Below, one piece after another: positions 8,814 through 18,830 of a DNA stretch of 46,959 nt. Source of the DNA: Aridibacter famidurans (lineage in GTDB: Bacteria; Acidobacteriota; Blastocatellia; Pyrinomonadales; Pyrinomonadaceae); NCBI GenBank assembly GCA_024103495.1, contig JAGFIQ010000056.1, positions 1-46,959 of the forward strand, given 5' to 3'. The notes under the pieces were generated by a model. It searched no databases and had not been told where the DNA came from. It saw only the letters and a list, made by a program, of their open reading frames with translations. The position numbers and the translations under genes were made by a program. Position 1 is the first letter of the stretch. Each line of letters opens with the position of its first letter.

Positions 8814-8856
8814 AATCTCCGCGCCTCTGCGGTGAGAGTTGGCCACGAATTTCACG
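8786..8856 (+). repeat. 71-bp direct repeat, right copy
   Basis: It is identical to 7979-8049 except for one base. It covers the last codons and stop of the exported protein gene and runs 43 bp into the following intergenic space. The rest of that space (to 9071) contains CATTGGTCAATGATCAATG-type words similar to those at 41270-41350. Confidence 0.9.
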
Positions 8857-9071
8857 GATTACACGAAAAGACATTGGTCATTGGCCAATGATCAGTGACC
8901 AATGTCTGGGCCGGTCACTACCGTTCCCGGTACTGATTTCATTGCACAAGGCTCATTGGTCAATGATCAATGGGCATTGATCGATGCTCTTCGATTTACG
9001 ATTCACGCCCCTCCGATTTACAATCCTTCCTTCACCTTTTACTTTTTACTTTCCACTTTTGACTTGAAAGC

Positions 9072-10928
9072 GTGCGCATCCCCGACTATTTCATCGACGA
9101 CCTCAAGACCCGCGCGGACATAGTCGGCATAATCGGCACCCACGTACAGCTCAAGAAGAAAGGCTCCAGCTGGATGGCCTGCTGCCCGTTCCATCAGGAA
9201 AAGACCCCCTCATTTTCGGTAAATCCTTCAAAAGGCTTCTACCATTGCTTCGGCTGCGAGAAGTCCGGGACCGTCTATAACTTCCTTATGGAGATAGAGG
9301 GCCTTTCGTTTCCCGAAGCCGTCCGGAAGGTCGCCGAGATCTCCGGCGTGCCGCTCCCGGAACTGATCGACGACGGCAATTTCGCGAAGCAAAAAGAGAA
9401 ACGCGACGCCGAGAAGAAACTCGCCGCGAAGGTCGTCGAGCTGAACAGGATCGCGATGGAGCTCTGGGAGGAGAATCTCCGTGCCGACAATCCGCAGTCG
9501 AATGCCGCACGCGAGTATCTCGCTTCGAGAGAGATCGACGAGGAGACGATCCGCCGGTTCCACATAGGTTTCGCCGAGGACAGCTGGGACCGCCTGCTTA
9601 ACTTACTGAAAGAAAAGGGGTTCGAGGAGAAGCTGATCCGCGAGAGCGGGCTTGTTTCGATCAACGAAGAGAAGAACCGTATCTACGACCGGTTCCGGGG
9701 CAGGATCATCTTCCCTGTCCTCGACCTGAACGGCGATCCGATCGCGTTCGGGGCACGAATTCTGGGAAAGGGCGAGCCGAAATACCTCAACTCCCCCGAG
9801 ACCCCCGCGTACGTGAAAGGCGACCACCTTTACGGCCTTTTCCAGAACCGCGACGAGATACGGCGTTTGAAATACGCGATCCTTGTTGAGGGCTACCTGG
9901 ACCTTATCGCTCTATACCGTTTCGGAGTGAAAAACTGCGTCGCGAGCCTCGGAACGGCGTTTACTTCACACCAGGCAAAACTTCTCGGCAGGTTTGCACG
10001 TAAGGTTGCGGTTAACTATGATGGAGACAGCGCGGGAATAAAGGCGGCGAGACGGGCGATAGAGACGCTTTTGGCTGCGGATTTCGAGATAAAAGTATTG
10101 GTTCTGCCGGGCGGGAACGACCCGGACGATTTTATCCGCTCCGAAGGCTTTGAAGCATATAAAGATCAGCATAAGAACCACGCCTTACCCTACCTACAAT
10201 TTGTTTTAGAGAACAGCGTACGGGAACGTAACCTTGCTTCCGCCAGGCAAAAAGCCGAGGCGATAGAGGATGTTGTGCCCGTGCTTGTTGCTGTTCGGAA
10301 TCCGATACAGAAGCGCGAATCGTTCGATCAGGCGATGAATTTTTTGCGCGTGGATGACGCGCTCTTAAAGAACGATCTTTGGAAAACGGTAAAGGCCGGA
10401 AGCGGATTCGAGGCCGAGACGGTCCGGAGGCAGGTCGTCCGTTCGGTCCAGGCGAAAGTAACGGTTGCGGAACAGCGATTCCTCGAACTCGTGGTACACG
10501 ACGAGGAGCTTAGAAAGCAGGTGCTGCCGCATCTCGAACCTACGGACCACGAAGAACTGGCGACGGCGCCGATCTTCGAGGCCCTGATCGAGCTGGACAA
10601 GACGGGACGCGAAGTTTCGATCGAATCGATACTTGAGCTTATCGGCGATCATCCGGTCTCTGGAGATCTGGTCCCTTTGATCTGGATGGCCGAGCCCGCA
10701 AGAGCGGAAGGCGAATGGATCGAAGAGGTCCTCGCGGAAGCCGAGAACTGCATCGCTTCGCTCAGAACGATGGCGATCGACGCGAGGATCCTTGAGATCA
10801 GCCACGAACTGGCGACGGCGGAACAAAGATCGAGGCAGGACGAGATCAACCGGCTTGTCGAGGAGCAGATCGAGCTCGCGCGTATGAAGAGAAAGCTGCA
10901 GGATCAGCTTTCGGACAGCGGCGGCTGA
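9072..10928 (+). CDS. dnaG: DNA primase DnaG
   Basis: 618 residues, GTG start. The CHC2 zinc finger is complete (C38, H41, C59, C62 in CPFHQEKTPSF...YHCFGC). The primase core follows (RFHIGFAEDSWDRLL, YDRFRGRIIFPVLDLNG). The TOPRIM catalytic residues are E273 in LVEGYLDLIAL and the DGDSAG acidic motif at 317-322. The C-terminal third (about 430-618) is the poorly conserved helicase-binding region and here is helical and acidic. The enzyme makes RNA primers for replication. rpoD follows 82 bp downstream in the same direction, the classical dnaG-rpoD arrangement of the macromolecular synthesis operon without rpsU. Confidence 0.97.
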   Translation: MRIPDYFIDDLKTRADIVGIIGTHVQLKKKGSSWMACCPFHQEKTPSFSVNPSKGFYHCFGCEKSGTVYNFLMEIEGLSFPEAVRKVAEISGVPLPELIDDGNFAKQKEKRDAEKKLAAKVVELNRIAMELWEENLRADNPQSNAAREYLASREIDEETIRRFHIGFAEDSWDRLLNLLKEKGFEEKLIRESGLVSINEEKNRIYDRFRGRIIFPVLDLNGDPIAFGARILGKGEPKYLNSPETPAYVKGDHLYGLFQNRDEIRRLKYAILVEGYLDLIALYRFGVKNCVASLGTAFTSHQAKLLGRFARKVAVNYDGDSAGIKAARRAIETLLAADFEIKVLVLPGGNDPDDFIRSEGFEAYKDQHKNHALPYLQFVLENSVRERNLASARQKAEAIEDVVPVLVAVRNPIQKRESFDQAMNFLRVDDALLKNDLWKTVKAGSGFEAETVRRQVVRSVQAKVTVAEQRFLELVVHDEELRKQVLPHLEPTDHEELATAPIFEALIELDKTGREVSIESILELIGDHPVSGDLVPLIWMAEPARAEGEWIEEVLAEAENCIASLRTMAIDARILEISHELATAEQRSRQDEINRLVEEQIELARMKRKLQDQLSDSGG

Positions 10929-11010
10929 AACCCCATAGGGCGATCGGGCGTGAAAGATATAATAACCAACGTTTTCGGGTGCAAGGCAATCGAATTCGAT
11001 TTTTAAGAAT

Positions 11011-12744
<1,734 letters not shown>

Positions 12745-12765
12745 ATTGCTATTTGCTAAATGTCG

Positions 12766-12799
12766 AAAGCCCGGGTCCGCAAAGACCCGGGCTTTTTTT
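12766..12799 (+). terminator. Intrinsic terminator of the dnaG-rpoD unit
   Basis: A perfect 12-bp GC-rich stem (AAAGCCCGGGTC at 12766-12777 with GACCCGGGCTTT at 12784-12795, loop CGCAAA) is followed by a run of T. It lies 21 bp after the rpoD stop and 4 bp before the end of the convergent small lipoprotein gene. The reverse direction has only a weak T tract. Confidence 0.93.
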
Positions 12800-12802
12800 G
12801 TT

Positions 12803-13003
12803 TCAGACGGTTGAGACCGTCGAACCGCACTGCGTGACTATATTTCCGTTACGGTCGGCAGACACCGTCGTTTGAGTTCCGTTCGGGCTTGTTACAACCG
12901 CTATTCTTCCTACTCCAATATGCTGCTCGCAAAGCCTGGAAGGGCCCGAGCAAGCAAGTATCAACATTGAAGTGAGGAAGACAGATACCATCTGTCTTTT
13001 CAT
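12803..13003 (-). CDS. Small lipoprotein of unknown function
   Basis: 66 residues. The N-terminus MKRQMVSVFLTSMLILACSGPS has a lipobox (LILAC), predicting a lipid-anchored mature protein of about 48 residues. The start is supported by an AGGAGTG Shine-Dalgarno sequence 8 nt upstream. The mature part contains two more cysteines (LCEQ, TQCGS) and a NGTQTTVSADRNGNIVTQ stretch that may form beta strands. It lies 19 bp after an exported protein gene on the same strand, so the two are probably co-transcribed. No homologue was recognised. Confidence 0.65.
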   Translation of the reverse strand: MKRQMVSVFLTSMLILACSGPSRLCEQHIGVGRIAVVTSPNGTQTTVSADRNGNIVTQCGSTVSTV

Positions 13004-13022
13004 TGTTGATCACTCCTGAATT

Positions 13023-13940
13023 TTATCTGACTGTTTGTGAGAGTTTGGTTACGAGTTCCTGTACCGCCGCGTCGTCCAGAAGAAGGTCCGCCGGTGTGCT
13101 GAACACGTATCCGTTGACGCCGTAAGGCTTATGACCGACGTGGGTCGGATACGGCGAGCCCGCCGCTTCGGAAGCCGCCGCCTCGATCGCACCCATTTTC
13201 GCCTGAATGTCCGCGCGGTTTCCGGCGAGCAAATCGTCGGTGGCGACCGCGTAGGCGACGAGCAGCGCCTGCATCGGGGTCATCTCGCACTTGGAGCCGC
13301 TGAAGAAATCGGGGTCCGCGTCAATGAGAACAGCGCAGACGGACTCGATCTCAAGCGCGATCGCATTCCGGATCATGCTCCTGACGATCTTGTTCTCTGC
13401 GTTCTCGCCGCGAAGAAGCTCGATCTGAGAAGACAATCCGTCACGCGTCATCTGCCCCTTGCCGCTTGCGCGAAGAGACACGGATTCGCGTCCTCGCCGG
13501 AAACTCTCCGGCAGATCCGGGTGGTTGAAGCCTCCCATCGCCGCCACGGCGCTTTGCTTCTGCTCGTCCGTAAGATCGCGAAGCTTGTTCACCGCGATCG
13601 CGGTCATCAGCTCGGCGAGTTTGTCCTTCGAAACGGACTTTCCGGTGCCGTGGGCAAGGCCCTCCGCTTCCGAAAGCTGCTCCAGGTTCCAGTCGCTTAT
13701 CAGAACGCCCGACCTGTACGAGATGAAGCCGGCGAGGTTTTCAGCTCCGACGGCGAGTTGTTGCTGGTTTCCGCCTTCAGGAAGTGCAAGTTCGTTGATC
13801 GCGTTACGAACCTGTTGTTTGAATCCGTTGTCGCTCGCCGCCGTACGGGCCGGGCCCGCATTTGCGATCACTATCACGGCCGCGACAAGTGAGGACAGAA
13901 GGGCAATCGAAAGAAGGATCCCCTTTCTTTTCTCTAACAT
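13023..13940 (-). CDS. Exported or membrane-anchored protein of unknown function
   Basis: 305 residues. The N-terminus (MLEKRKGILLSIALLSSLVAAVIVIANAG) is a signal peptide or a single membrane anchor. The remainder is soluble, mostly helical and alanine/leucine-rich (NAINELALPEGGNQQQ, KDKLAELMTAIAVNKLRDLTDEQKQ), with two cysteines (ESVCAVLIDAD and SKCEMTP). A good Shine-Dalgarno sequence (AGGAG, 9 nt spacing) supports the start. The C-terminus contains PTHVGHKPYGVNGYVFSTPADLLLDDA. No known domain was recognised. It is followed at 19 bp by a small lipoprotein, which suggests an envelope pair. Confidence 0.72.
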   Translation of the reverse strand: MLEKRKGILLSIALLSSLVAAVIVIANAGPARTAASDNGFKQQVRNAINELALPEGGNQQQLAVGAENLAGFISYRSGVLISDWNLEQLSEAEGLAHGTGKSVSKDKLAELMTAIAVNKLRDLTDEQKQSAVAAMGGFNHPDLPESFRRGRESVSLRASGKGQMTRDGLSSQIELLRGENAENKIVRSMIRNAIALEIESVCAVLIDADPDFFSGSKCEMTPMQALLVAYAVATDDLLAGNRADIQAKMGAIEAAASEAAGSPYPTHVGHKPYGVNGYVFSTPADLLLDDAAVQELVTKLSQTVR

Positions 13941-14746
13941 TTGGTTTTTCTCCTAAGTGAGGTTTCCAATTGACGTGGGAGTCAAGAGGTGTTTCTACGG
14001 TAGTGGAAAAAGGCGAATGCTGTCAAGAGTTTGTGGGTATACAGTGTTGTTAGAAAATAAAATTTCCGCCTTAGGCGACAGAGGATAGACTCGTGCGGTC
14101 AGCGCCCCGAGCGATAGCGAGGGGGGCAGCGAACGGAAGTGAGCGGAGGCGGAAACGCGACCGTTAGGGAGCGTGCCGATCACCTACGCGGAATTCAGCG
14201 CAGTAGCGAGGGGCAAAAGAGCGCCAGCTGCAGAGCACGCAGAGAATTTTCTCGTAACTTTTCTTCTATGTCTGCAATGTTTCGCCTTTGGCAAGAAACT
14301 CCGGAATCCTGGAGAGATCCAACGCGTCCCGTAGGGACAGACGTATATTAGCCCCGGGCAAGCCGAAGGCGCAGCCCGGGGTAACGTCGCCAAAGACGTC
14401 CAGAGCCGCGTAGCGGCGGCACGATCGGTACTCAGAGCAGTAGCGAGGGCTACCATCGGAAGTTCAAGGTTCAGAGGAAATCCGGAAGGTGCCGGTACGA
14501 ATCACGCAATCGCTTCGCGATGCGCGAATGATGCGACGAATACCGTGGGCTGCGCCCTTCGGGCTTGCCCACGGCTAAAGGCAGGTCGTCGCTGCGCGAC
14601 TCTTCGATGGTCACGACCCTTTCGCAATGGTCAATGGCACGCCGCCTGACGGTCGCGTTTCCGCCGGGAACATGCCGACCGCGCAGAACCTGACGATATC
14701 CTCTGTCGCAAAATGCCCGTATTTGCTATTCTTCTAGTTTACTTCT
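13941..14746. repeat. Gene-free region with palindromic (REP-like) element bounded by 17-bp inverted repeats
   Basis: No gene was found in about 800 bp. The stretch GGCGGAAACGCGACCGT at 14148-14164 occurs in perfect inverted orientation at 14649-14665. Between them are two related hairpins in opposite orientation: CCCCGGGC...GCCCGGGG at 14352-14381 and CCGTGGGC...GCCCACGG at 14543-14574. Their loops match each other as inverted copies (AGCCGAAGGCGCA versus its reverse complement with small changes). This resembles pairs of REP palindromes (BIME) or a non-autonomous mobile element. No transposase or RAYT gene is present in the window. Confidence 0.8.
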
Positions 14747-16636
14747 ATGAGCCTGAGCCTTACAGAGAAGTTGAAGAAGAGACTTGAGACCGAAGAAGGT
14801 TACGTTACCCGTCGGCACGGAGCAGGTCTGCGCATCGCGCTCTGTTATCCGAACACCTACGAGATAGGGATGGCGAACCTCGGGCTCCACACGATGTACG
14901 AGCTCTTCAACCGGATCCCTGACGTGGTCTGCGAGCGGGTTTTTCTGCCGGACAATAAGGAGATCGCGGAACACGAGAGGACGAACACTCCTCTCCTCTC
15001 GCTCGAGACACAATCGCTTGTCCGCGACTTCGACGTCGTCGCGTTCTCTATCTCTTTTGAAACCGACTACCTGAACATGGCGCGGATGCTGAAGCTATCC
15101 GGCATTCCTGTCCGTTCGGAGGACCGCAATCATTTCCATCCGCTGGTGATAATGGGAGGTGCGGCTTCTTTCCTGAATCCCGAACCGATCGCCGACTTCA
15201 CGGACGTGATCGCAGTCGGTGAAGGCGAGATCCTCGGTTACCAACTTGTCGACGCGATATTTGAGCACGAAACAAAGGAAGAGATCCTTCTGAGCCTCGC
15301 GATGATCGGCCGCGGTTTCTACGTCCCTTCGCTCTACGACGTGTTCTATAACCCGGACGGGACGGTCTCCGATTACGTGCCGCGCGAAGAAGGCGTCCCC
15401 CGCAGGGTCGGACGCGCGCTGGCTTCGGTCAATCCGAAGGAAGGCACACTGCGCAGGGCCTTGAAACGGGGTGAAAAGGAACTCGCGGATTTCCTGGTCA
15501 ACCAGGATGTATTCTGCCCTTCGACATCCGTCTGGGCTCCGGATGCGGAAATGGGCGACAGGCTTCTGGTCGAGATCTCGCGGGGCTGCTCCCAGGGCTG
15601 CAGGTTCTGCTGGGCGGGATACAACTACTATCCGCCGCGTGTCGTGCCGGCAAAGGACATTTTGGCAAAGGCCGCCGAATGGAGATCGAAGACGGACAAG
15701 ATCGGCCTGGTCTCCACCGCAGTCTGCGACCATCCGGAGATCTCGACGATCCTTTCAGAACTCCGGAAAATGGACTACAGGATCTCCGTCTCGTCGCTTC
15801 GGCTTGACCAGATCTCGGAAGAATTGCTCGACGCGCTTGTAGAATCGAAGGACCAGCAGATCGCCGTCGCTCCGGAGACGGGATCGGACCGCCTGCGCCG
15901 GGTCATCAACAAGAACCTGACCAACGACGAGATCGTGGACATCTGCGGAGCCGTCTTCGACCGGGGGATGCTCACGATCAAGCTCTACCTGATGGTCGGG
16001 CTTCCGACCGAGACTCAGGAAGACCTCGAAGAGATGGTGTTCCTTGTAGAAAGGATCAAGGACCGAATGCTCGAGGCGGGAAAGGACTTCGGGTTCGCGG
16101 GCAAGATCATACCTTCGCTCAACGGCTTTGTGCCAAAGCCGAACACGCCTCTCCAATGGGACGCGATCTGCGACGAGCGCGAATTGAAGAAACGAATCAA
16201 ATGGGCGTGCAAGAACCTCTCGCGGATCCCGAACGTCGATGTCAGGTTTATGTCTTCGAGGATCGCCCACGAACAGGCGCTTTTCTCCTCGGGTGACCGT
16301 ACTGTCTCGCGTGTCATCGAGGCGGCCGCCTCGAACGGCGGCAACATCCGTGAAGCACTGCGGACTACCGGAGTCGATGCTTCCTTCCACACCAGCCGCG
16401 ATCGTTCCTATGAAGAGTTCCTTCCCTGGTCGATCGTCGATTCGGGGCTTTCGTTCGACTTCCTCAAGAAAGAGCACGAAAAGGCCCACGAGAGCCTTTC
16501 AAGTCTTCCCTGCCCCGCTGTCGAGAAATGTACCGTTTGCGGCGTGTGTCCCACCACCTGGCTCGCCGACGCCCCCGAAGGCCTCGTGCAGATCCAGCCG
16601 GCGCGCGTTCGCGCTCAGATCTCAGCCGTATCCTGA
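14747..16636 (+). CDS. Radical SAM protein with N-terminal B12-binding-like domain (TIGR03960 type)
   Basis: 629 residues. The N-terminal 200 residues (RIALCYPNTYEIGMANLGLHTMYELFN, VVAFSISFETDYLNMARMLKLSGIPV, VIMGGAASFLNPEPIADF) look like a cobalamin-binding Rossmann domain as in BchE-type proteins. The radical SAM cluster motif CSQGCRFC begins at about residue 281 (ISRGCSQGCRFCWAGY). Radical SAM strands follow (VAPETGSDRLRRVINK, IKLYLMVGLPTETQEDLEEM). The C-terminus has a cysteine group (CPAVEKCTVCGVCP) that could hold a further metal centre. In many genomes this family is adjacent or fused to a DUF2344 protein; none is seen here. The substrate is unknown. Confidence 0.88.
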   Translation: MSLSLTEKLKKRLETEEGYVTRRHGAGLRIALCYPNTYEIGMANLGLHTMYELFNRIPDVVCERVFLPDNKEIAEHERTNTPLLSLETQSLVRDFDVVAFSISFETDYLNMARMLKLSGIPVRSEDRNHFHPLVIMGGAASFLNPEPIADFTDVIAVGEGEILGYQLVDAIFEHETKEEILLSLAMIGRGFYVPSLYDVFYNPDGTVSDYVPREEGVPRRVGRALASVNPKEGTLRRALKRGEKELADFLVNQDVFCPSTSVWAPDAEMGDRLLVEISRGCSQGCRFCWAGYNYYPPRVVPAKDILAKAAEWRSKTDKIGLVSTAVCDHPEISTILSELRKMDYRISVSSLRLDQISEELLDALVESKDQQIAVAPETGSDRLRRVINKNLTNDEIVDICGAVFDRGMLTIKLYLMVGLPTETQEDLEEMVFLVERIKDRMLEAGKDFGFAGKIIPSLNGFVPKPNTPLQWDAICDERELKKRIKWACKNLSRIPNVDVRFMSSRIAHEQALFSSGDRTVSRVIEAAASNGGNIREALRTTGVDASFHTSRDRSYEEFLPWSIVDSGLSFDFLKKEHEKAHESLSSLPCPAVEKCTVCGVCPTTWLADAPEGLVQIQPARVRAQISAVS

Positions 16637-16644
16637 ACAAAGAA

Positions 16645-16688
16645 AGATCCGGTCCCGACCCCTGAAAAGGCGATCGGCAACCGGATCT
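16645..16688 (-). terminator. Possible terminator between convergent genes
   Basis: A 9-bp stem (AGATCCGGT at 16645-16653 with ACCGGATCT at 16680-16688) lies between the radical SAM gene and the convergent aroB unit. On the minus strand it is followed by TTCTTTGTT, so it best fits termination of the aroB-DUF4845-like transcript. The large loop lowers confidence. Confidence 0.45.
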
Positions 16689-16710
16689 GCGTGTTTCGGC
16701 CGGGGCCGTT

Positions 16711-17127
16711 CTACTCGGTTGTCAGGAACCCGTTCGGTGCCGCAGTGTGATCGAATTCGTAATTGTAAGTATAGATACCGAAGGGCAGTACCGGGACTTC
16801 CTGCACGAACGTAACCCTTGCGACGATCGTCTTGTTCTGCTCCCGAACGTCCAGCTGAAAATCGACCGGGATGTTGTGGTTCTCGGCGGAAGCGACGATC
16901 TTGCGCTTGACGACCTCGGTGGTTTTTCCGTGGCTTGCGGGAAGAGCGATCGCCTGGACGACGGACGTGCTCATTTCCTGTTTGAACGCTTCCGCGTTGT
17001 AGGCGACAGGTATGAACTGATAACCCGCATTTGCGAGAAGGATCAGAACCACGGCGACGATGAGGAGTTTCACCCCTGCACTTCCGCGTTCGGATTCGCG
17101 GCCGCGAAGTTCTATTTTCTTCTTCAT
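16711..17127 (-). CDS. DUF4845-like single-pass membrane protein
   Basis: 138 residues. A short basic cytoplasmic start (MKKKIELRGRESERGSAG) is followed by one membrane helix (about residues 18-36, VKLLIVAVVLILLANAGY) and an extracytoplasmic domain of about 100 residues with mixed helix and strands (FIPVAYNAEAFKQEMSTSVVQA, VARVTFVQEVPVLPF). The order of features (GS near the helix, then a P-V-Y-type turn and a long helix) resembles DUF4845 membrane proteins and also the N-terminus of pseudopilins. No known function. It follows aroB by 27 bp on the same strand and is probably the second gene of that operon. Confidence 0.72.
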   Translation of the reverse strand: MKKKIELRGRESERGSAGVKLLIVAVVLILLANAGYQFIPVAYNAEAFKQEMSTSVVQAIALPASHGKTTEVVKRKIVASAENHNIPVDFQLDVREQNKTIVARVTFVQEVPVLPFGIYTYNYEFDHTAAPNGFLTTE

Positions 17128-17154
17128 TCTGGATACTCCTTTTCGATGAACCCT

Positions 17155-18297
17155 TCAGCCGTTCGACCGACGGGAGATCGCGTGTTCTAAAGACTCTCTG
17201 ATCACGTTGGGAGGTATTTCCGATGCGGAAACGATCACGGGTCTTCCGATGTCCTCGAGCAAGATCCACTGCACCGAGCTTTCACTTGCCTTTTTGTCGC
17301 GTTCAATCGCACCGAGAACATCGGTAATGGAAATGCTGCTCGCATCGGGCAGGACGCCGACGCCGCGAACAACATCGTTTAACAAGTCTATACTATCGGA
17401 AGGGCAGATTTCAAGCCTTTTGGAGATTTCTGAAGCGGCAATTATTCCGTATCCGACCGCCTCTCCGTGGTTGAAATACGAGTAATCGGTGACCTTCTCA
17501 AGCGCGTGCGCGGTCGTGTGCCCGAAGTTGAGGACCTTTCTGGAGCGGGAGTCGGACCTTTCGGCCGATTCGAGCGCGTCCTGTTCGACGATCGAGGCCT
17601 TGAAGGAGACCTGCCGGAACACGAGTTCTGCAAGTCTCTCCGCTCGCCCGGCATCAGCGTTCTCGTTCAGAAATGCGCGAATATCCTCGAGCAATTCTCC
17701 TCCGGAAACAGCGGCCTGTTTCACTGCCTCGTACAGCCCTGCCCGGAAATCGCGCGGATCGAGTGTTTCCAGCGTCGATACATCCGTAAGGACTCCGGAA
17801 GGCTGGTGAAACGTACCGGTCAGGTTCTTGCCGAAACTCGTGTTGACGCCCGTCTTTCCTCCGATCGACGCGTCGATCATCGCAAGAAGGGTCGTGGGAA
17901 TGTTGAAAAATCTCACCCCCCGCAGATAGATCGAAGCGGCGAATCCCGCTAGATCGCCGACGACCCCGCCTCCCAGCGCTACGATGCAGTCGTTTCTGGT
18001 CAACCGCGCGCCGCTGAAAAACTCGAGTGCCTTTTCGGCGTTTGAGAGGCTTTTGAATTCCTCGCCGTCCGGAACCAGAAATACTTCGGTGCGAAAACCA
18101 GAATCTTCCAGCGAGTCCGCGACCGTCTCGCCATAGAGCCCGAAAACCGTATCGTTCGAAACGATCGCGATCCTCGTGCGCCCGCCCAGTGCGCTTTGCA
18201 GCCACGAACCGGTTTCCGGAAGCAGACCGCTGCCGATCTCGACAACGTATTCCGAGGATCTCTCCTTGGTTCTGATCTTCAATGTCCGGGTGTTCAT
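17155..18297 (-). CDS. aroB: 3-dehydroquinate synthase
   Basis: 380 residues. Family motifs are present in order: PDGEEFKS, the NAD-binding IVALGGGVVGDLAGFAA, IPTTLLAMIDASIGGKTGVN, the zinc-ligand region LYEAVKQA, LNFGHTTAHALE and FNHGEAVGYG. The enzyme converts DAHP to 3-dehydroquinate, step two of the shikimate pathway, in the cytoplasm. The ATG lacks a Shine-Dalgarno sequence. It overlaps, as ATGA, the stop of a possible 18-codon leader ORF starting at 18351. Upstream are a sigma-70 promoter and several hairpins (18314-18457), so attenuation-type control is possible. A DUF4845-like gene follows. Confidence 0.96.
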   Translation of the reverse strand: MNTRTLKIRTKERSSEYVVEIGSGLLPETGSWLQSALGGRTRIAIVSNDTVFGLYGETVADSLEDSGFRTEVFLVPDGEEFKSLSNAEKALEFFSGARLTRNDCIVALGGGVVGDLAGFAASIYLRGVRFFNIPTTLLAMIDASIGGKTGVNTSFGKNLTGTFHQPSGVLTDVSTLETLDPRDFRAGLYEAVKQAAVSGGELLEDIRAFLNENADAGRAERLAELVFRQVSFKASIVEQDALESAERSDSRSRKVLNFGHTTAHALEKVTDYSYFNHGEAVGYGIIAASEISKRLEICPSDSIDLLNDVVRGVGVLPDASSISITDVLGAIERDKKASESSVQWILLEDIGRPVIVSASEIPPNVIRESLEHAISRRSNG

Positions 18298-18313
18298 CGG
18301 CGAAAAATCAGAA

Positions 18314-18457
18314 GAGCCGGCGGACTACCAGTGCCGGCCGGCTCATTCATCTTCGAAAAATTTAGCAGGTGAAGCAACGTGGGAGCGTACCGCACCTGCT
18401 GAATTGCGACAGCCGTCCTCACCCCGGCTGCCGCGAGAGACGCGGGAGGACCCGCGT
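18314..18457 (-). promoter_or_regulatory. Structured 5' leader of aroB (four hairpins)
   Basis: Reading the minus strand from the promoter: ACGCGGG/CCCGCGT hairpin with a 4-nt loop (18440-18457), then CAGCCG/CGGCTG (18410-18430). Next is AGCAGGTG/CACCTGCT (18364-18400), followed by AAATTTTTCG. Last is GAGCCGGC/GCCGGCTC (18314-18344), followed by TTCTGATTTTTC just before the aroB start. The last two look like intrinsic terminators placed inside the leader. No known riboswitch consensus was recognised. It could equally be a small RNA gene ending at the third hairpin. Confidence 0.55.
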
Positions 18458-18469
18458 CCCGAGGCCTCA

Positions 18470-18498
18470 AATATACATTTGGCGGTCGATATCGGCAA
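18470..18498 (-). promoter_or_regulatory. Sigma-70 promoter for aroB leader
   Basis: TTGCCG (18493-18498), a 17-nt spacer and TATATT (18470-18475) on the minus strand. It is located after the stop of the ABM gene and about 175 bp before aroB. Confidence 0.65.
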
Positions 18499-18524
18499 GC
18501 GTTTCGCTGCAAAGGTCAAACTGC

Positions 18525-18830
18525 TCACCGAAGCCGGTCCGATTCGACCGAAAGCACGATTTCCGGAAATCTTTCTTCAACGCACTTCGCCATCACTTCC
18601 GCCGCGCCTTTCAATTCATCTCCGGAGAACGCATTCTGCCGGGCCTCTGCGGACGGCCATTGCGCATATGCGTACCAAATGCCGTCGTCCCCCTTATGAA
18701 GCAGGGAGCCGCACGAGCCGGAGTTCGCGAGGTGATACTCGGTCACTTCCGTCCAGGCCTCGACGAACTTCGTTTCGAACCCCTCACGGAGCTTCCATCG
18801 ATAGAGCACTGTGAAGCGCCCGGCATTCAT
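18525..18830 (-). CDS. Antibiotic biosynthesis monooxygenase (ABM) domain protein
   Basis: 101 residues forming one dimeric alpha-beta barrel domain: FTVLYRWKLREGFETKFVEAWTEVTEY, then SLLHKGDDGIWYAYAQWPSAEARQNAF. These are the usual features of small ABM or DUF1330-like proteins, whose roles range from oxygenation to no known catalysis. It is cytoplasmic, with no signal peptide. The start codon overlaps the stop of glmM (ATGA, 4 bp), so it is translationally coupled to glmM. An ABM protein behind glmM is not a standard combination and no functional link can be derived from sequence. Confidence 0.82.
   Translation of the reverse strand: MNAGRFTVLYRWKLREGFETKFVEAWTEVTEYHLANSGSCGSLLHKGDDGIWYAYAQWPSAEARQNAFSGDELKGAAEVMAKCVEERFPEIVLSVESDRLR

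Noticed and set aside
18354..18470. Signal recognition particle RNA or 6S RNA in the aroB leader
   Set aside because: The region is structured, but the conserved GGAAGG..AGCAG motif of SRP RNA and the large central bubble of 6S RNA were not found on either strand.
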